Assembly (NCBI GenBank): GCA_002364245.1 | Contig: DEXR01000027.1 | Coordinates: 452 to 32,204 of the forward strand | DNA length: 31,753 nucleotides | Direction of reading: 5' to 3' | Origin: Flavobacteriaceae bacterium UBA3179 | GTDB lineage: Bacteria; Bacteroidota; Bacteroidia; Flavobacteriales; Flavobacteriaceae | Shown: in pieces, positions 8,428 to 15,704 of the stretch | How positions within the stretch are numbered: position 1 is the first letter of the stretch | Layout of the letters: each line of letters begins with the position of its first letter | Notes under the pieces: model-generated | Told to the model about the DNA's origin: nothing | What the model saw: the letters and a program-made list of their open reading frames with translations, nothing else | The model's database searches: none | Position numbers and translations under genes: made by a program

Positions 8428-9654
8428 TTATATCAACTGTTTTAAGGCAATTTCAAAAGCGGTTTTACTAATGTTCGTTTTTGTACTGTTATTATCAAAC
8501 GTATTTTGAATAGCATTTTTAATGGTCATAGATGTGTCATTAAAAATAGCTTCATCTGTCATTTGTACTTTTCGTTCCATGAAATAAGCAAACACGCGCG
8601 CCATCCCACAATTACTTATAAAGTCGGGTATTAAGCTTACACGTTCATCTGTATATTCCATTATGGGACCAAAGAAAATTTCTTTGTCTGCAAAAGGCAC
8701 ATTGGCCCCACAACTAATCACTTCCAGCCCAGTATCTATCATTTGCGATATTTGTTCTTTGGTTATTAAACGAGAAGCGGCACAAGGAGCAAAAATTTCA
8801 GCATCTACTGTCCAGATCTTTTTGTTTATCTCTTCAAAAGAGAGCATATTTTCTGCAACAAGGGTGTTTCCATTTTTATTCAGGAACAACTCTTTTATTT
8901 CTTCAAAAGAATAACCATCTTCATTGATAATTCCGCCTGCTCGATCTATTATACCCACAACCTTAGCACCCATTTGAGATAAGTAGTACGCTGCCGCTGC
9001 ACCTACATTTCCGAAGCCTTGAACGATAGCTTTTTTCTCTTTTAAATTTCCGCCGTAAATATCATAATAATGACGTACGGCTTCTGCCACACCATATCCA
9101 GTGACCATATCGGCGACTGTATACTTACGCATGACATCTGGCGAATATGTAGTGTTTTCCAGCACTTTAATTACACCTTGCCGTAATTGACCAATTCTAT
9201 TGATTTTATCTGCTTCGGTAGGAGTAAAATGTCCCGTAAAAACACCTTCTTGTGGATGCCAAACACCACTTTCTTCAGTAATAGGTATTACTTCGTGTAT
9301 TTCGTCTACATTCATATCACCCCCGGTACCATAATAAGCTTTCAATAAAGGTGAAACCGCTTTGTACCAACGTTCCAGAACACCTTTCTTACGAGGATCA
9401 GCAGGGTTAAAATTAATTCCAGATTTTGCTCCTCCAATAGGTGGTCCAGAAACCGTAAACTTCACTTCCATTGTTTTTGCCAAGGACAAAACTTCATTTT
9501 TATCGAGACCTTCTCGCATACGTGTACCACCACCGGCAGCACCACCTCTTAGCGAGTTTATAACGGTCCAGCCTTCGGCTTCAGTTTCGGGATCATTCCA
9601 GTGAAAAACAATTTCGGGAGATTTATCTTCGTACTTTTTAAGTAATTGTTTCAT
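8428..9654 (-). CDS. Glu/Leu/Phe/Val dehydrogenase
   Basis: A 408-residue NAD(P)-dependent amino-acid dehydrogenase performing reversible oxidative deamination of an amino acid to its 2-oxo acid. The dimerisation/substrate domain carries GGGTRMREGL, the substrate-binding lysine in PPIGGAKSGINF (Lys77) and GGDMN (Asp113). The Rossmann domain carries GFGNVG at 213-218 and PCAASRLIT, in the position of the PCAxxxxI segment. It is shorter than typical hexameric glutamate dehydrogenase, and sequence alone does not tell me whether Glu, Leu or another branched-chain amino acid is the substrate. Its own -7 element lies 20 bases upstream. Confidence 0.9.
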   Translation of the reverse strand: MKQLLKKYEDKSPEIVFHWNDPETEAEGWTVINSLRGGAAGGGTRMREGLDKNEVLSLAKTMEVKFTVSGPPIGGAKSGINFNPADPRKKGVLERWYKAVSPLLKAYYGTGGDMNVDEIHEVIPITEESGVWHPQEGVFTGHFTPTEADKINRIGQLRQGVIKVLENTTYSPDVMRKYTVADMVTGYGVAEAVRHYYDIYGGNLKEKKAIVQGFGNVGAAAAYYLSQMGAKVVGIIDRAGGIINEDGYSFEEIKELFLNKNGNTLVAENMLSFEEINKKIWTVDAEIFAPCAASRLITKEQISQMIDTGLEVISCGANVPFADKEIFFGPIMEYTDERVSLIPDFISNCGMARVFAYFMERKVQMTDEAIFNDTSMTIKNAIQNTFDNNSTKTNISKTAFEIALKQLI

Positions 9655-9673
9655 TAAATGGTAAGTTAAGCTA

Positions 9674-9681
9674 CAAATATA
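9674..9681 (-). promoter_or_regulatory. -7 element upstream of the amino-acid dehydrogenase
   Basis: On the minus strand TATATTTG matches TAnnTTTG and lies 20 bases before the ATG at 9654. No convincing -33 TTTG stands 19-21 bases upstream, so only the -7 box is supported. Confidence 0.5.
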
Positions 9682-9720
9682 AAAAACTTAAAAACGGTTG
9701 CTCTTCTTTTTAGCTAATTT

Positions 9721-10785
9721 TTAGATGTTAAAAACTACTCCAGACGAATGATCTTTTTTTGCTCCGGTCACACTTGCTAGGCAATTTACTTCATCTCGAA
9801 GTTTTAAAACGCCCAATAACCCAAAAATTAGCGCTTCTTTATTTTCTATTAATTCGGTGGAAAGAATTACTATTTCAATATTTCTAATAGCTTGCAGACG
9901 TTCAATTAAAAAAGAATTATAGACTCCACCACCTGTAATCAATACTTTTTTTCCTTCGGAAAATTGACACGCCAACTGTATGGCAATATGCTCTGTAAAA
10001 GTGCGCAATATATTTCTTGGTGTTTCTTTTGAAGCTTCTAAAATAGGAAACACATACGCCTTTACCCACTCCAGCCCTAACGATTTAGGCGGGTCTTCAT
10101 TATAAAAATTTAAGTGATTTAATTGGTTCAATAAGTCTTTGTTCAATTCGCCAGAAGCGGCCATTTTCCCACCTTCATCATAAGATTGCCCTAGTTTTTC
10201 GGCATATAAATTCAAAACAATATTTACCGGACAAATATCGTAGGCAAATCTATTTCCCTTTTTTTCAAAAGAACAATTTGCAAAGCCACCAAGGTTTAAG
10301 CAGTAATCAAAATTTGAAAAAAGCAGTTGATCACCTATAGGAACTAAAGGCGCTCCTTGTCCTCCTAGTTTAACATCTTGAACCCTGAAATCACAAACTA
10401 CTTTTTCGTTAATTAATCTTGCAAGTTTTGGTAAGTTCCCTATTTGTAACGTGATCCCTTTTTCAGGCTCATGCAAAACAGTATGACCGTGGCTGCAAAC
10501 AGCATCAATAGCTGTAATTTCGTGTTTTGATATAAATGCTGAAATTATTTGGGAAAGGTATTTAGTGTAGTTTTCGTTTAATTCACTGAGTTTATCTTCG
10601 GAATAATGAACAGCTTCTTGCAATGTTTTTTTCCAGACAGCAGGGTATTCTATTGTTTCAGAAGCACCTATTTTAAAGCTCCATTTTTTTTCTTCTGAAA
10701 CATCAAAAAAACACTCTGCCACGTCAATCCCATCGAGAGAAGTGCCACTCATCACACCGAGAACGTGGTAACTGGTTTTTTTCAT
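9721..10785 (-). CDS. anmK: Anhydro-N-acetylmuramic acid kinase
   Basis: A 354-residue sugar kinase of the ASKHA fold. It opens and phosphorylates 1,6-anhydro-MurNAc to MurNAc-6-phosphate during recycling of cell-wall fragments in the cytoplasm. The N-terminal phosphate motif GVMSGTSLDGIDVA is diagnostic. SHGHTVLHEP, DFRVQDVKLGGQGAPLVP with the catalytic Asp, LNLGGFAN and ITGGGVYNSFLIERL follow in the expected order. Length matches the family. It is the most upstream gene of the minus-strand block and is divergent from the acyl-CoA dehydrogenase. The neighbouring dehydrogenase appears to have its own promoter, so co-transcription downstream may be partial. Confidence 0.95.
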   Translation of the reverse strand: MKKTSYHVLGVMSGTSLDGIDVAECFFDVSEEKKWSFKIGASETIEYPAVWKKTLQEAVHYSEDKLSELNENYTKYLSQIISAFISKHEITAIDAVCSHGHTVLHEPEKGITLQIGNLPKLARLINEKVVCDFRVQDVKLGGQGAPLVPIGDQLLFSNFDYCLNLGGFANCSFEKKGNRFAYDICPVNIVLNLYAEKLGQSYDEGGKMAASGELNKDLLNQLNHLNFYNEDPPKSLGLEWVKAYVFPILEASKETPRNILRTFTEHIAIQLACQFSEGKKVLITGGGVYNSFLIERLQAIRNIEIVILSTELIENKEALIFGLLGVLKLRDEVNCLASVTGAKKDHSSGVVFNI

Positions 10786-10902
10786 ATTGTAAAATTAATG
10801 AAATAACATCCTCTAAACGCCTTTTAAAAGAGGAATTAAATTTTATATTGAACACGAAAATTCAACCTTTTTAATATTTGTTGCCTGTCCGCTAACAGTA
10901 GG

Positions 10903-10934
10903 TTTGAAATTTACTTTAATTACGGTATCTTTGC
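10903..10934 (+). promoter_or_regulatory. Bacteroidota-type promoter of the acyl-CoA dehydrogenase
   Basis: TTTG (-33) lies at 10903-10906 and TATCTTTGC (-7) at 10926-10934, separated by 19 bases. This is an essentially perfect match to the TTTG/TAnnTTTG consensus. The ATG lies 34 bases after the -7 box, leaving a leader of about 25-30 nt. Confidence 0.8.
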
Positions 10935-10968
10935 ACGACTTTTAGTAATACATTTTTAAAACAAACTT

Positions 10969-12111
10969 ATGGATTTCAGTCTTTCCGAAGAACATATCAT
11001 GATTCGCGATGCAGCACGCGATTTTGCAAATAACGAATTAAAGCCCGGGGTCATTGAGCGTGACAACAAACAAGAGTTCCCTGCAGAACAGGTTAAAAAA
11101 ATGGCCGAGCTTGGCTTTCTCGGAATGATGGTAGATCCAAAATATGGCGGTGGCGGTATGGATACCGTGAGCTACGTTTTGGCAATGGAAGAGTTGAGTA
11201 AAATTGACGCTTCGTGTTCTGTAATTGTATCTGTAAACAATTCGTTAGTTTGTTGGGGACTGGAAACCTACGGTTCTGAAGAACAAAAACAGAAATACTT
11301 AACAAAATTAGCCACTGGAGAATCCATCGGGGCATTTTGTTTAAGTGAGCCAGAAGCTGGTAGTGATGCAACTTCGCAGCGCACTACTGCAATTGACAAA
11401 GGTGATCACTACATTTTAAACGGAACTAAAAACTGGATAACCAATGGTGGCACAGCCGATTATTATCTGGTAATCGCTCAAACCGATAAAGAAAAAGGAC
11501 ATAGGGGAATTAACGCCTTTATAGTTGAAAAAAGCTGGGATGGTTTTGAGGTAGGCCCTAAAGAAGATAAATTAGGAATTCGTGGAAGTGATACGCATAC
11601 ATTAAACTTTAACGATGTAAAAGTTCCTAAAGAAAATCGAATTGGTGAAGATGGCTTCGGATTTACATTTGCCATGAAAACCTTAAGTGGTGGCCGCATT
11701 GGTATTGCTGCACAAGCCTTGGGAATCGCAGCTGGAGCATACGAGTTGGCTCGCGACTACTCTAAAATTAGAAAAGCTTTTGGTACTGAAATTTCAAACC
11801 ACCAAGCTATTGCCTTTAAATTGGCCGATATGCATACCGAAATCACAGCAGCCCGTCATTTAGTAATGAAAGCAGCTTGGGATAAAGACCAAGGAAACAA
11901 CTATGATATGAGTGGCGCAATGGCGAAATTGTACGCCAGTAAAGTAGCAATGGACACTACTGTTGAAGCGGTACAAGTACACGGCGGAAACGGTTTTGTA
12001 AAGGAATACCACGTAGAACGTTTAATGCGTGATGCAAAAATCACACAGATTTACGAAGGAACTAGCGAAATACAGAAGATTGTTATTTCAAGAGGGTTGT
12101 TGCGGGATTAG
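10969..12111 (+). CDS. Acyl-CoA dehydrogenase (short-chain/butyryl type)
   Basis: A 380-residue FAD enzyme that introduces the trans-2 double bond into acyl-CoA, passing electrons to electron-transfer flavoprotein. The three-domain order is intact: an N-terminal helical domain (MDFSLSEEHIMIRD...), a middle beta domain with FCLSEPEAGSDA and GTKNWITNG, and a C-terminal helical domain with QVHGGNGFVKEYHVERLMRD. The catalytic base is the Glu of IYEGTSEIQ (Glu363). Length and this Glu position fit the short-chain/butyryl-CoA group, though the exact chain length cannot be read from sequence. No other beta-oxidation gene is adjacent, so it is probably monocistronic. Confidence 0.95.
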   Translation: MDFSLSEEHIMIRDAARDFANNELKPGVIERDNKQEFPAEQVKKMAELGFLGMMVDPKYGGGGMDTVSYVLAMEELSKIDASCSVIVSVNNSLVCWGLETYGSEEQKQKYLTKLATGESIGAFCLSEPEAGSDATSQRTTAIDKGDHYILNGTKNWITNGGTADYYLVIAQTDKEKGHRGINAFIVEKSWDGFEVGPKEDKLGIRGSDTHTLNFNDVKVPKENRIGEDGFGFTFAMKTLSGGRIGIAAQALGIAAGAYELARDYSKIRKAFGTEISNHQAIAFKLADMHTEITAARHLVMKAAWDKDQGNNYDMSGAMAKLYASKVAMDTTVEAVQVHGGNGFVKEYHVERLMRDAKITQIYEGTSEIQKIVISRGLLRD

Positions 12112-12140
12112 TCTCAGCACATCGACCTCTCTCAGTGACC
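12111..12140 (-). repeat. Diverged copy of a TGAG-type hairpin repeat
   Basis: Read on the minus strand, this segment starts GGTCACTGAGAGAGGTCGAT. It aligns imperfectly with the segment at 12216-12238 on the plus strand. It begins at the last base of the acyl-CoA dehydrogenase stop codon. Confidence 0.45.
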
Positions 12141-12152
12141 TACATATAAAAC

Positions 12153-12181
12153 AAAAACCCGGCTTTTTAAGTCGGGTTTTT
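12153..12181. terminator. Bidirectional terminator between converging genes
   Basis: A stem AAAAACCCGGC/GTCGGGTTTTT (one G-T pair) closes a 7-nt T/A loop. The A and T runs allow termination in both directions, for the acyl-CoA dehydrogenase (plus) and the porin (minus). Confidence 0.85.
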
Positions 12182-12215
12182 ATTTATGTAAAATTTAAAG
12201 GCACGCATACTGCAA

Positions 12216-12238
12216 GGTAGCTGAGCGAAGCCGAAGCT
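12216..12238 (+). repeat. TGAGCG-type hairpin repeat at the porin stop codon
   Basis: GGTAGCTGAGCGAAGCCGAA followed by GCT. The outer AGCT arms can pair, with two G-A steps and an internal GCGAAGC, a heptamer known to form an unusually stable DNA mini-hairpin. It overlaps the first two bases of the porin stop codon (12237-12239) and is an inverted, diverged partner of 12111-12140. Confidence 0.5.
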
Positions 12239-14132
12239 ATAAAAAGAAGTTCCATACCAACCCAAACCGTATTACAGCATCCCGATATGGATAGCCAGGG
12301 GCAGAAAATTGGTCATTTGTACTTTTAAACAATTGATTAAAATGCTCCCATTTAAAGAAGATTCGAGTTTGTCTAATTTTAGCACTTAAAAATAAATCTA
12401 CCAAAGGAAAACCACCTAATTCTTGGTCATTTTGCACATAAAACTCTGCTAAAACTGGGTCATAGGCATTCATATTATATTCAGTAAAGTATTTTAAAGT
12501 AACCCCAGTTTGTAAAAACAGTGCTTTTTTAAACAATTCATCTTGAAAATACAAGGTGTTTCTTGTTACAATTTGCGGAACGTTAAACACCTCTTCCCCA
12601 CTCACTGCTTGTTGAAACAACACTGTATTATCGAGGGCGAATTTTCCATAACGGAATTCTTTTTGAGCTTTTACCTTTAAATAATCCACCCGGTCACCAA
12701 ATTGCTGTGGGGTTGGGGTTGAATCGTTTTGCTGAATAGCATAATAGGTATAATCATCTATTCCGGTATAACTTACTGAAGCATTTAGTAGTTTTTTAGA
12801 TTGTAGCTCAAATTTTAATTCTTGCGTTTTTACGTTTTCAAAACTGTTTTGCCAGTTGTAATTTACATAATCACTCTGGTAGAGCTGATATCCAAAATTA
12901 GGCGCTACAGAATGCACCTTCACAGAGGCTTCTACTTTATTATCTTCATTAAATGAAAAAGAAGCCGCTCCCGTTAAATAATTAGCATCATAATCGCCCG
13001 AAATATTGATGGCTCCTTTTCCTGAAAGCTCAAAGCCACGGTATTGTTTTTTATACCCAGCCCCAAACTGAATTAAATTTCCTTGTAATCGGTTTGAGAT
13101 GCGTCCTTCGTCTAAAATTAAAACCGAATTGTAGCCGTAATTATAATCTGTATAACCCGCAAAAGCACTAATAGTCCCTATAAGGCTGTTTTCTAACCGA
13201 GCATAGCCTTGTACATTAAAATCTTCTAAATTTGTTCGTGTACGTAAATTTGAATTTTCATACGACTCCCCGTAGCCTTCATAAGGAGCATCTTGCGTGT
13301 ACAAAAATGATTTTTCTTCAAAGCTGAAACGGTTCCCGACTGCCAACACATTATAATTGGTGCTATCTCGTTGACTAATTAATTCATACTCATGATCGGC
13401 ATAAAAACGCAATCCTTTTAAAAGGTTTTCGGCATCTTCAAAATTTACATCAATTCGTCCACGATCATTAAATTCGGGGTCATCATTCACAAACAAATCG
13501 ATTGAATTAGGTGGCAATCCACCGTTTTCTTCATTTAAAATATCTTGGGCAGCAATGTGAGCACGTATTTTATATCGTTTACTCTTTGTATGATAATTGG
13601 TAGTAAAGCGGAAATTTCCGGTACTGGTTAAAATATTTTGATAGGTTCCTAATGACCGAACCCCTTTGTAAGCCACTGAAAAATTAAACTGTTCATTGGT
13701 GTTTACCGTAAAAAAAGCGTCCAACTGCTGGCCTTGTTCAAAGGCAGTTTTAAAGTATAGCTCAGATAATGGTGTGGGAACACTGTAATATTTCATATCA
13801 CCAACATCCATATAATTAAAATGGTGTGATTGCGCTACAAACAACGGCTTCAAATTCAACTCATCAAAATTATAAGCCAACGAATTATAGGGTTGCCCTA
13901 CATTTGAAAACGGTAACAATTCAAAATTATCCTTTCGCAAATAATTAAATTTATATAATTTTTGAACACTTAATGTAGTATCCAAATGTGTTGTATCGCG
14001 ATCTGCTGAAATGATTTTGTATAATTCAATAGGTGGCTTTTCCGGTTTTTCGGTTTTTTCAGAAGGGTCATCCTGAGCAAACAGGCAGTTTCCAAAAGGG
14101 AGAAAAAGAAGTAGTAAAAGTAGGTGTTTCAT
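12237..14132 (-). CDS. Putative outer-membrane porin (Porin_10-like)
   Basis: A 631-residue secreted protein with a clear Sec signal peptide (hydrophobic LLLLLLFLPF core, cleavage probably after LFAQ). The mature part is rich in alternating aromatic/polar strands such as YKIRAHIAAQDIL and KVKAQKEFRYGKFALDN. It ends in a strand finishing in Phe-Leu (VIRFGLVWNFFL), as expected for a beta-barrel inserted by the BAM complex. Features resemble the putative-porin family common in Flavobacteriia; substrate is unknown. It diverges from rnhB, with only 61 bases between the two starts, and has a -7 element 18 bases upstream. A regulatory link to rnhB is not implied. Confidence 0.8.
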   Translation of the reverse strand: MKHLLLLLLFLPFGNCLFAQDDPSEKTEKPEKPPIELYKIISADRDTTHLDTTLSVQKLYKFNYLRKDNFELLPFSNVGQPYNSLAYNFDELNLKPLFVAQSHHFNYMDVGDMKYYSVPTPLSELYFKTAFEQGQQLDAFFTVNTNEQFNFSVAYKGVRSLGTYQNILTSTGNFRFTTNYHTKSKRYKIRAHIAAQDILNEENGGLPPNSIDLFVNDDPEFNDRGRIDVNFEDAENLLKGLRFYADHEYELISQRDSTNYNVLAVGNRFSFEEKSFLYTQDAPYEGYGESYENSNLRTRTNLEDFNVQGYARLENSLIGTISAFAGYTDYNYGYNSVLILDEGRISNRLQGNLIQFGAGYKKQYRGFELSGKGAINISGDYDANYLTGAASFSFNEDNKVEASVKVHSVAPNFGYQLYQSDYVNYNWQNSFENVKTQELKFELQSKKLLNASVSYTGIDDYTYYAIQQNDSTPTPQQFGDRVDYLKVKAQKEFRYGKFALDNTVLFQQAVSGEEVFNVPQIVTRNTLYFQDELFKKALFLQTGVTLKYFTEYNMNAYDPVLAEFYVQNDQELGGFPLVDLFLSAKIRQTRIFFKWEHFNQLFKSTNDQFSAPGYPYRDAVIRFGLVWNFFL

Positions 14133-14150
14133 TGATTTTTTACTTTCAAG

Positions 14151-14159
14151 GCAAAGGTA
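14151..14159 (-). promoter_or_regulatory. -7 element of the porin gene
   Basis: On the minus strand TACCTTTGC matches TAnnTTTGC and lies 18 bases before the porin ATG. No clear -33 TTTG is visible at the expected distance. The leader would be roughly 10-15 nt. Confidence 0.5.
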
Positions 14160-14193
14160 TACTTTTGAACGGAATTCTTTATTTTAAATTTTA

Positions 14194-14793
14194 ATGCTGA
14201 AGCTTAAAATAAATAAAAACCTAATAGAATGTGGTACAGACGAAGCCGGAAGAGGCTGTTTAGCAGGCCCTGTTACCGCTGCAGCTGTTATTCTACCTGA
14301 TGATTTTAGCCACCCTTTTTTAAACGACAGCAAACAACTTTCAGAAAAAAAGCGGATTGAACTGAAACAAATAATTGAAAAAGAAGCAATTTGTTACGCA
14401 TACACACACGTAATGATGAATGAAATAGACGAAATTAACATTCTGAATGCTTCTATTTTAGCGATGCACCGTTCTATTGAAAAATTAGTGCTTCAACCTC
14501 AATTTATCGCCATAGACGGCAACCGCTTTAAGCCCTACGGAAAAACACCTTTTGAATGTGTGATAAAAGGCGATGGTAAATACCTGCATATTGCTGCTGC
14601 ATCAATTTTGGCAAAAACTGAGCGAGATGCTTTTATGGCACGCATTCACAAACAGCACCCAGAGTACAATTGGAAGAACAACAAAGGCTACCCCACTAAA
14701 GAACACCGTGAAGCCATTAAAAAATTGGGGGCAACCGCATATCATCGTAAAAGTTTTAAACTGCTACCTGAGCAATTGAAACTGCCTCTTTAA
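14194..14793 (+). CDS. rnhB: Ribonuclease HII
   Basis: A 199-residue cytoplasmic endonuclease that cuts the RNA strand of RNA/DNA hybrids and single ribonucleotides in DNA. The signature [20 protein letters not shown] carries Asp16 and Glu17. The other metal ligands are found in AIDGN (Asp108) and [17 protein letters not shown] (Asp127), so the DEDD set is complete. The C-terminal [15 protein letters not shown] segment is also typical. Length matches the family. It diverges from the porin gene and has no obvious operon partner. The following 183 bases are AT-rich and separate it from the Asp-zincin gene. Confidence 0.97.
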   Translation: MLKLKINKNLIECGTDEAGRGCLAGPVTAAAVILPDDFSHPFLNDSKQLSEKKRIELKQIIEKEAICYAYTHVMMNEIDEINILNASILAMHRSIEKLVLQPQFIAIDGNRFKPYGKTPFECVIKGDGKYLHIAAASILAKTERDAFMARIHKQHPEYNWKNNKGYPTKEHREAIKKLGATAYHRKSFKLLPEQLKLPL

Positions 14794-14976
14794 AACCTAA
14801 CAAAGTATTATAGTTTCTTTTTTAATCTTTTTAAAGTGTTACATATGAGATATACTTTGTAACATATCTGTTACTCTTGACAAGTATTGATATATAATTT
14901 TATAGTTATAAAAATAAAAGCAATAGATAAAAATGCTTTTTATAAAGGTTTATTAATAACTAGTAAAATTTAAATT

Positions 14977-15588
14977 ATGTCACACAAAGTAATATTGCCT
15001 TCACGAACTAATAAGCTAGACGAACTTAAATCAGATTTAGGAAATCACGGTCTAAATACTGGAAACGCAAAACAGGCATTGATGCAAGCAGCGGTAAAAA
15101 GTGAACAAATGGCAGGAAAGGGTTGCCGTTATATTGAAAACATTACCAATGGTAGAAAAAAAGATTGGATTAAAAACTTCAACAACAATACATTGCTTCG
15201 AACTTGGTTTGGAAAAGTAGACCGTAAAGGACAGGTAAAAAAAGTACGAAACCGAATGCGCTCAGTTAGCCGAAGAATAAACAAAGGTTTAAAAATAAGA
15301 TTACGACCTCAAGGAGAAAGAACTTCTAATGCGAGAAATGAAATGGGGCATTTCAGCGCTCGTAAATTTATGGTTTTCCCAAAAATATTTAAAAATGGTA
15401 TTGACACTGATAAAATAGCCTCTATCTACATTCATGAACTCGTCCACCTTTGGTTTACAGATCAAAAATTAAACGGTGAAAAAGTATACGATTCAGATAC
15501 TGCTAAACAATTAGCAAGAGAAAACCCAAAAAGTGCTCGCAAAAGCGCGGAAAATTATGAAAGGTTCTGTATCGACCTATGGTCTTAA
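14977..15588 (+). CDS. Asp-zincin (M35 / lysine-specific metalloendopeptidase-like) protein
   Basis: A 203-residue basic protein I assign to the Asp-zincin peptidases from its motif order. RTWFGK at 75-80 opens the catalytic domain. ASIYIHELVHLWFTD gives the HExxH zinc site (His153, Glu154, His157), and Asp162 is the likely third ligand in place of the usual GTxD. The tail YDSDTAKQLARENP...SAENYERFC (171-198) mirrors the Y...A..LA...P..A..NADNYE.F end of M35-type enzymes. There is no signal peptide, lipobox or sorting tail, so it acts in the cytoplasm or leaves by a non-Sec route. No immunity or inhibitor gene is evident. AT-rich flanks and an orphan position suggest acquisition by transfer. 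An inactive or regulatory relative is possible. Confidence 0.65.
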   Translation: MSHKVILPSRTNKLDELKSDLGNHGLNTGNAKQALMQAAVKSEQMAGKGCRYIENITNGRKKDWIKNFNNNTLLRTWFGKVDRKGQVKKVRNRMRSVSRRINKGLKIRLRPQGERTSNARNEMGHFSARKFMVFPKIFKNGIDTDKIASIYIHELVHLWFTDQKLNGEKVYDSDTAKQLARENPKSARKSAENYERFCIDLWS

Positions 15589-15691
15589 GTATATTTTTAA
15601 TTAATAACCATACATAAAATTAAATATCTAACTGTTAACAACCCGTCAATAAATCGTCAACAAGTTAATTTAATCTAGGCAAATTACTTGT

Positions 15692-15699
15692 TATTTTTG
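15692..15699 (+). promoter_or_regulatory. -7 element abutting the 808-aa lipoprotein start codon
   Basis: TATTTTTG matches TAnnTTTG and ends five bases before the ATG at 15705. Transcription would then start at or just before the start codon, giving a leaderless or nearly leaderless mRNA. No good -33 TTTG is visible. Confidence 0.35.
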
Positions 15700-15704
15700 T
15701 ACAG

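Noticed and set aside
14822..14943. AT-rich spacer with a GTTACA...TGTAAC inverted repeat and a weak hairpin (AAAAGCA/TGCTTTT at 14916-14940) after rnhB
   Set aside because: The stems are short, the T-run is broken and long loops are required; such structures are expected by chance in 80% A+T sequence. Not called as terminator or operator.
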